DNA of 34,585 nt, taken from assembly GCA_964497635.1 (NCBI GenBank), contig CAZCDB010000008.1, positions 1-34,585 of the forward strand, in the 5' to 3' direction. This document shows, piece by piece, positions 30,784 through 34,585 of the stretch. Numbering within the stretch: the stretch's first letter is position 1; every line of letters starts with the position of its first letter. The position numbers and the translations under genes were made by a program. The notes under the pieces were generated by a model. That model was not told the DNA's origin, did not search any database, and saw nothing but the letters and a program-made list of their open reading frames with translations. Source of the stretch: CAMDWQ01 sp964497635. GTDB taxonomy: Bacteria > Omnitrophota > Gorgyraeia > 2-02-FULL-51-18.

Positions 30784-31586
30784 TGGATATTGATAAAACG
30801 CTTTTAACTTATCTCCCGAAGGGAGATGGGGTCTCATCAAAACTACTTGAAGCGATGCGGTATTCTTTGATGTCGGGGGGGAAGCGGATCCGGCCTATTT
30901 TGGTGCTGGCGGCGTGTGAGGCGGTGGGTGGGCAGGAGCGGCAGGTGATGCCGGCGGCTTGCGCGATCGAGATGATTCACACCTATTCTTTGATTCATGA
31001 TGATTTGCCCTGCATGGATGATGATGATCTGCGGCGTGGGAAGCCAACCTGTCATAAAAAATTTGGTGAGGCTGTGGCAGTGTTGGCGGGAGATGCGCTA
31101 CTGACTCGTGCGTTTGAGATTTTGGCAAAACCTTTGAATGCAAAAGATATTTCTATGATGCAAAGGCAAATGACCGCGATGGGTTGGATTGCCGAGGCGG
31201 CGGGTGCTCATGGCATGGTGGGCGGACAGGCACTGGATATGGCTTGGCAGGGGAAAAAGACAAGTCTTGCGCTACAGGAGAAAATTAATCTTCATAAGAC
31301 AGGGCATCTGATTGCCGTCTCTTTGAGGGCAGGCTCCTACCTTGGGGGAGGCTCTTCTGCGCAGGTTGGAGCCCTTTGGCGCTACGGTCAGGAGCTTGGG
31401 TTGCTGTTTCAAATTGTGGATGACATCTTGGATAAGGACGGGTATGCTAAATTGCTTGGGCTGGATGAGGCGAGCCAAAAGGCGGCTAATACCTGCCTTC
31501 GAGCCCAAAAGGAACTTAAAATTTTTGGAAAAAAAGCCCAGACACTGCTAATGCTAGCTCAAACCATTTTGGAAAGAAAAAAATAA
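30783..31586 (+). CDS. ispA: Polyprenyl (farnesyl/geranyl) diphosphate synthase
   Basis: A 267-residue short-chain prenyl transferase that joins isopentenyl diphosphate units for isoprenoid synthesis. The first Asp-rich motif is DDLPCMDDDD (73-82) and the second DDILD (213-217), with GGKRIRP (32-38) binding pyrophosphate and GQALDM (148-153) conserved. It is about 30 residues shorter than E. coli IspA, mainly at the N-terminus. It sits between xseB and dxs, a conserved order, and the next gene starts on the base after its stop. Product chain length cannot be told exactly; C15 is most likely. Confidence 0.94.
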   Translation: MDIDKTLLTYLPKGDGVSSKLLEAMRYSLMSGGKRIRPILVLAACEAVGGQERQVMPAACAIEMIHTYSLIHDDLPCMDDDDLRRGKPTCHKKFGEAVAVLAGDALLTRAFEILAKPLNAKDISMMQRQMTAMGWIAEAAGAHGMVGGQALDMAWQGKKTSLALQEKINLHKTGHLIAVSLRAGSYLGGGSSAQVGALWRYGQELGLLFQIVDDILDKDGYAKLLGLDEASQKAANTCLRAQKELKIFGKKAQTLLMLAQTILERKK

Positions 31587-33503
31587 ATGTCTTATTTAAA
31601 TGGCATCAACGACCCATCCGAGCTTAAAAAAGTCCCCCGCCAGGATTTACCGGCGGTAGCCGAGGAAGTCCGTCAGTACATCCTAGAAGTGGTTTCAAAA
31701 AATGGAGGCCACTTGGGCGCGGCTTTGGGTGCAGTCGATCTGACAGTAGCGCTCCATTATTGTTTTACGACGCCTCAAGATACCATTGTCTGGGACGTGG
31801 GTCATCAAGTCCATGCGCATAAAATTCTTACTGGAAGGAAAGAAGCATTTAAGACCTTTCGTCAAGAAGGGGGCTTAAGTGGTTTTTCCAATAAAGACGA
31901 GAGTGAACACGATCCTTTTACCACGGGCCATGGCGGCGCGTCGATTTCAACGGCGTTTGGGATCGCGGCGGGAAACCGGATTCTTAAGAAAAAAGGCAAA
32001 GCGATTGCAGTCATCGGCGATGCTTCTTTGGTGAGCGGGATGGCGTTTGAGGCGATCAATCACGCGGGCCATGTGAAGGATGATCTCATCGTGATTTTAA
32101 ACGACAATGAGATGAGTATTTCAAAAACTGTGGGCGCACTCAGTAAATCTTTTAATAAAATCATCTCCAGCGGTTTTTACAATCATCTACGCCAAGACAT
32201 CGCGGCGGGTTTGAAGAAAATCCCCCGTGTTGGTGATCAAATGGTGGCCAAGGCCAAAAAGATTGATGAGGGGATTAAGCATTTTTTTGTCCCGGGACTT
32301 CTTTTTGAAGAAATGGGATTTCGTTATTTTGGGCCTTTGGATGGTCATAATATTGAAACTCTGATCGAGATTTTGGAAAACGTCAAAAAAATCGAAGGGC
32401 CTATTTTCCTGCATGTGATCACCAAAAAAGGCAAGGGCTACGCGGTCGCCGAGGCCGATCCCTCCAAGTGGCATGCCTCCACACCTTTTTGTGTTGAGTC
32501 CGGCGAGGTCCACCCCGTAGCGAAGCAAAAATCCTACACTAAAGTGTTTGGTGATCGGCTGATACAGCTGGCCGAAAAAGATCCAAAAGTCGTTGCGATT
32601 ACCGCGGCGATGTGTGATGGCACGGGTCTAGTGGAGTACTCTAAAAAGTTTCCGGATCGGTTTTTTGATGTGGGGATTGCGGAGGAACATGGCGTTTCTT
32701 TTGCGGCAGGTCTGAGCGAGGCGGGACTCAGACCCTTCGTTGCGATTTATTCTACTTTTTTACAAAGAGCGCATGATCAGATCATCCATGACGTGGCTCT
32801 GCAGAATCTGCCGGTTGTTTTTTGTTTGGATCGGGGTGGGTTGGTGGGAGAGGATGGACCGACCCATCACGGCGTTTTTGATATTTCTTATTTAAGAAAA
32901 GTTCCGGGGATGACGCTGCTTTCTCCCCGCGACGGACGCGAGCTTGAAAGCATGATGGATTTTGCGGCCACTCACGTATCCGGGCCGATTGCGATCCGCT
33001 ATCCTCGCGGGGCGGTGTCTGAAGAAACAAACTCTGATCTTAAGACACGAGAGATCGCGCCGATCGTTTTGGGTCGATCTGAAATTTTGCGGGAAGGTCA
33101 GGATGTATTGATTTTGGCTTATGGAAGTTTTGTTTATACAGCGTATGAAGCGGCCAAACTCTTGGGACAAGAAGGCATTGAAGCGACCGTGGTAAATGCC
33201 CGTTTTGCCAAGCCGCTGGATGAGACTGCTATTTTACGACTGGCCCAGAACAAGTCCTTGATTCTGACTCTTGAAGAGGGTTCTTTGATCGGTGGTTTTG
33301 GAGACGCCGTTTTGGAACTTTTTGAAAAGACTCAAGGATTCTCAGCTCGAATCAAAACGCTTGGGATTCCCGATCGATTTATCGAGCACGGAAAACGCGA
33401 ATCTCTTTTGACCAAGCTAGGTTTGACAGCACCCCAGATTGCCAAGCAAGTCAAAGCAATATTAAAATCTGAAGAACCTATCGGGGAAGCCCTAAGGGCT
33501 TAG
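31587..33503 (+). CDS. dxs: 1-deoxy-D-xylulose-5-phosphate synthase
   Basis: First enzyme of the MEP isoprenoid pathway, joining pyruvate and glyceraldehyde 3-phosphate with thiamine diphosphate. The 638 residues fit the family (620-640). Visible features: SKNGGHLGAALGAVDLTVAL, DVGHQVHAHKILTGR, the TPP/Mg site IGDASLVSGMAFEA with NDNEMSIS (GDAS replaces the usual GDGA), GLSEAGLRPFVAIYSTF, and the C-terminal domain EGSLIGGFG. It supplies isopentenyl diphosphate for the upstream ispA. Its stop codon overlaps that of the converging gene. Confidence 0.97.
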   Translation: MSYLNGINDPSELKKVPRQDLPAVAEEVRQYILEVVSKNGGHLGAALGAVDLTVALHYCFTTPQDTIVWDVGHQVHAHKILTGRKEAFKTFRQEGGLSGFSNKDESEHDPFTTGHGGASISTAFGIAAGNRILKKKGKAIAVIGDASLVSGMAFEAINHAGHVKDDLIVILNDNEMSISKTVGALSKSFNKIISSGFYNHLRQDIAAGLKKIPRVGDQMVAKAKKIDEGIKHFFVPGLLFEEMGFRYFGPLDGHNIETLIEILENVKKIEGPIFLHVITKKGKGYAVAEADPSKWHASTPFCVESGEVHPVAKQKSYTKVFGDRLIQLAEKDPKVVAITAAMCDGTGLVEYSKKFPDRFFDVGIAEEHGVSFAAGLSEAGLRPFVAIYSTFLQRAHDQIIHDVALQNLPVVFCLDRGGLVGEDGPTHHGVFDISYLRKVPGMTLLSPRDGRELESMMDFAATHVSGPIAIRYPRGAVSEETNSDLKTREIAPIVLGRSEILREGQDVLILAYGSFVYTAYEAAKLLGQEGIEATVVNARFAKPLDETAILRLAQNKSLILTLEEGSLIGGFGDAVLELFEKTQGFSARIKTLGIPDRFIEHGKRESLLTKLGLTAPQIAKQVKAILKSEEPIGEALRA

Positions 33504-34447
33504 CGTTGGATCTGGACCGCATCATTGATGCGGATCTTCTCGCCTGTTTCGAGATACTTGATGTTGCAGGCTGTCATGGCGTCACGGACTTCAAGGACAC
33601 TGAGGTTGGCGATACTTTTCCCATCTCTGAAAATTTTAAGACTGGCTCCTGAGTTGAGATTGTCTACCTTCCCAAGATCAACGACGACAAAACCATGACT
33701 CTCATTAATTGCCAACACTTTCCCGGCGTTTTTGGGAGTGGTGACAGGCTTTGCAACCGGCACAGCAGAGGGTTTTCCATCAACGCTGATCGAGCCTAGA
33801 TTGACTGCGTTAAACTCCCCATCAATTTGATCTTTGGCACCCGAAACCGTCTCTTCTAAAGCGATCTTGGCAACATTGATCTCAGAAATTTTGCTCGTGG
33901 TGACTTGGTAAAGCCGATCCATTCTCTCAGACAGAGCACGGTTTTGTTCCGTCAACTTTTGGATCTGGGCTTCCTTTTCTTTTATTTTTGAAGTAATTTC
34001 AGAGTTTCCGATTGTTTTTCCATCCGTGGAACCGGGGAGTGTGGAGGGCTGGTTCTTCAGTGACTCGATCTCACGAGATTTATGTAGCAGCATGTCTTCT
34101 AGATAAGTTTTTTCTTCAAGAGCGGTGTTCATCTGCAGCTCAATTTTTTTCATTTCATACTGCAAAGATTCTTCCTGCTTCTTAAGATAGGTAATGGTTT
34201 CCTGTAAAGATTGTTTTTGGGCACGGACACTTGAATAAAGATTGGCGTTTCGGGCTAGGACGGTAAAAAGAACACGGTTCTTTTTCCGAAGTTTCAATGC
34301 CTTCGCTTGAAGGTTGGAGACAGAGCTTTGTAAGGATTGGTTGCTTTGTGAAAGGTCATAATTTTGCTTCAGCAAAAACAACGAAGAAGCAGACAAACTG
34401 ACCACCAAGGATAGAAGAATAACCGGTCGGATAGGCAGAGTAGTCAT
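33500..34447 (-). CDS. Membrane-anchored coiled-coil protein with C-terminal beta-domain
   Basis: ATG 34447 (MTTLPIRP) is preferred: an ATG-initiated extension to 34561 adds 38 residues of non-coding character. The 315-residue product has one membrane helix (about 8-26), a long periplasmic coiled coil (30-215, e.g. LQETITYLKKQEESLQYEM) and a compact C-terminal beta-rich domain of about 75 residues (GKVLAINESHGFVVVDLG, then LNSGASLKIFRDG). Similar domains occur at the end of envelope proteins in related uncultured bacteria. It converges on dxs with overlapping stops. Function is unknown; a cell-envelope spacer or shape role is possible. Confidence 0.78.
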   Translation of the reverse strand: MTTLPIRPVILLSLVVSLSASSLFLLKQNYDLSQSNQSLQSSVSNLQAKALKLRKKNRVLFTVLARNANLYSSVRAQKQSLQETITYLKKQEESLQYEMKKIELQMNTALEEKTYLEDMLLHKSREIESLKNQPSTLPGSTDGKTIGNSEITSKIKEKEAQIQKLTEQNRALSERMDRLYQVTTSKISEINVAKIALEETVSGAKDQIDGEFNAVNLGSISVDGKPSAVPVAKPVTTPKNAGKVLAINESHGFVVVDLGKVDNLNSGASLKIFRDGKSIANLSVLEVRDAMTACNIKYLETGEKIRINDAVQIQR

Positions 34448-34540
34448 AAGCCAGATACTAACAAATGCCCCACAGGAAGTCAAACTACCCCCATGAGGTT
34501 TTGGTTTACACGCCAAGTAGTTAAAAAGTCTCTTTTCCAG

Positions 34541-34580
34541 CCGACGTCCATTTTGCCCCACCCAGGCAAAATGGACTCGG
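34541..34580. repeat. Long inverted repeat near the window end
   Basis: GTCCATTTTGCC (34546-34557) and GGCAAAATGGAC (34565-34576) are perfectly complementary around a 7-base loop. The outer CCGA (34541-34544) and TCGG (34577-34580) extend the stem to 16 bp with one bulged base. No T-run follows on the minus strand, and the window ends 5 bases beyond on the plus strand. It could be a terminator for a gene lying outside the window or an operator. The rest of 34448-34540 shows nothing else I can support. Confidence 0.55.
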
Positions 34581-34585
34581 TGGAG

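Noticed and set aside
34448..34561. N-terminal extension of the coiled-coil protein to 34561
   Set aside because: The extension reads as non-coding sequence and covers part of the long hairpin; ATG 34447 precedes a normal membrane anchor.

Overview
The window is one bacterial chromosomal segment with tightly packed genes, many overlapping by 1-4 bases. Its Gram-negative-type features (outer-membrane porin, lipoprotein, PilT), a small protein of the exosortase-associated TIGR04073 type, a PilX/beta-helix protein and a secreted SEHP-repeat protein together suggest an uncultured lineage of the Omnitrophota/PVC kind. That assignment is an inference from gene content; no marker RNA gene is present. 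I saw no tRNA, rRNA, CRISPR array or insertion sequence.

Layout. 1-3.5 kb: a metal-uptake operon (porin-like protein cut by the window edge, metal-binding ABC protein, ABC permease, TylF-like methyltransferase). 3.6-4.4 kb: lexA behind a near-perfect 22-bp palindrome. 4.4-8.7 kb: small secreted proteins, a transglutaminase-like protein, a PLP aminotransferase and an M29-type aminopeptidase. 8.7-10.2 kb, minus strand: a DASS-family anion transporter broken by one in-frame TAA, preceded by an unlisted 42-residue membrane peptide. 10.2-15.1 kb: PilX-like beta-helix protein, alpha/beta hydrolase, DEAD-box helicase and pilT.

15.1-25.3 kb is the centre of interest: a sulfur-assimilation supercluster. 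An AT-rich leader with six ATTAAAT copies, an intrinsic terminator and a good promoter precedes cysD-cysN-cysH (sulfate to APS to sulfite). Next come an SsuB-like ATPase, a JAMM protease, a cysteine synthase whose N-terminus is a ThiS-like sulfur carrier ending in Gly-Gly-Gly, then the matching permease and binding lipoprotein. After these come a threonine-synthase-like enzyme and a second carrier, MoaD-like with its Gly-Gly buried in front of a NIL domain. Two small membrane/secreted proteins and a cysteine-free Rrf2 regulator close the run. Both carriers have an internal Gly-Gly, so the JAMM protease is the obvious candidate to release them. I propose a protein-thiocarboxylate route to cysteine and perhaps homocysteine, comparable to mycobacterial CysO/Mec/CysM and Wolinella HcyS/HcyD but with the carriers genetically fused. 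The carrier-activating E1-like enzyme and sulfite reductase are not in the window.

25.3-34.6 kb is mostly housekeeping: formyltetrahydrofolate cyclo-ligase, rny-ymdB, a small accessory patch (unknown gene plus DUF4160/DUF2442 pair), then xseA-xseB-ispA-dxs, and a convergent membrane-anchored coiled-coil protein.
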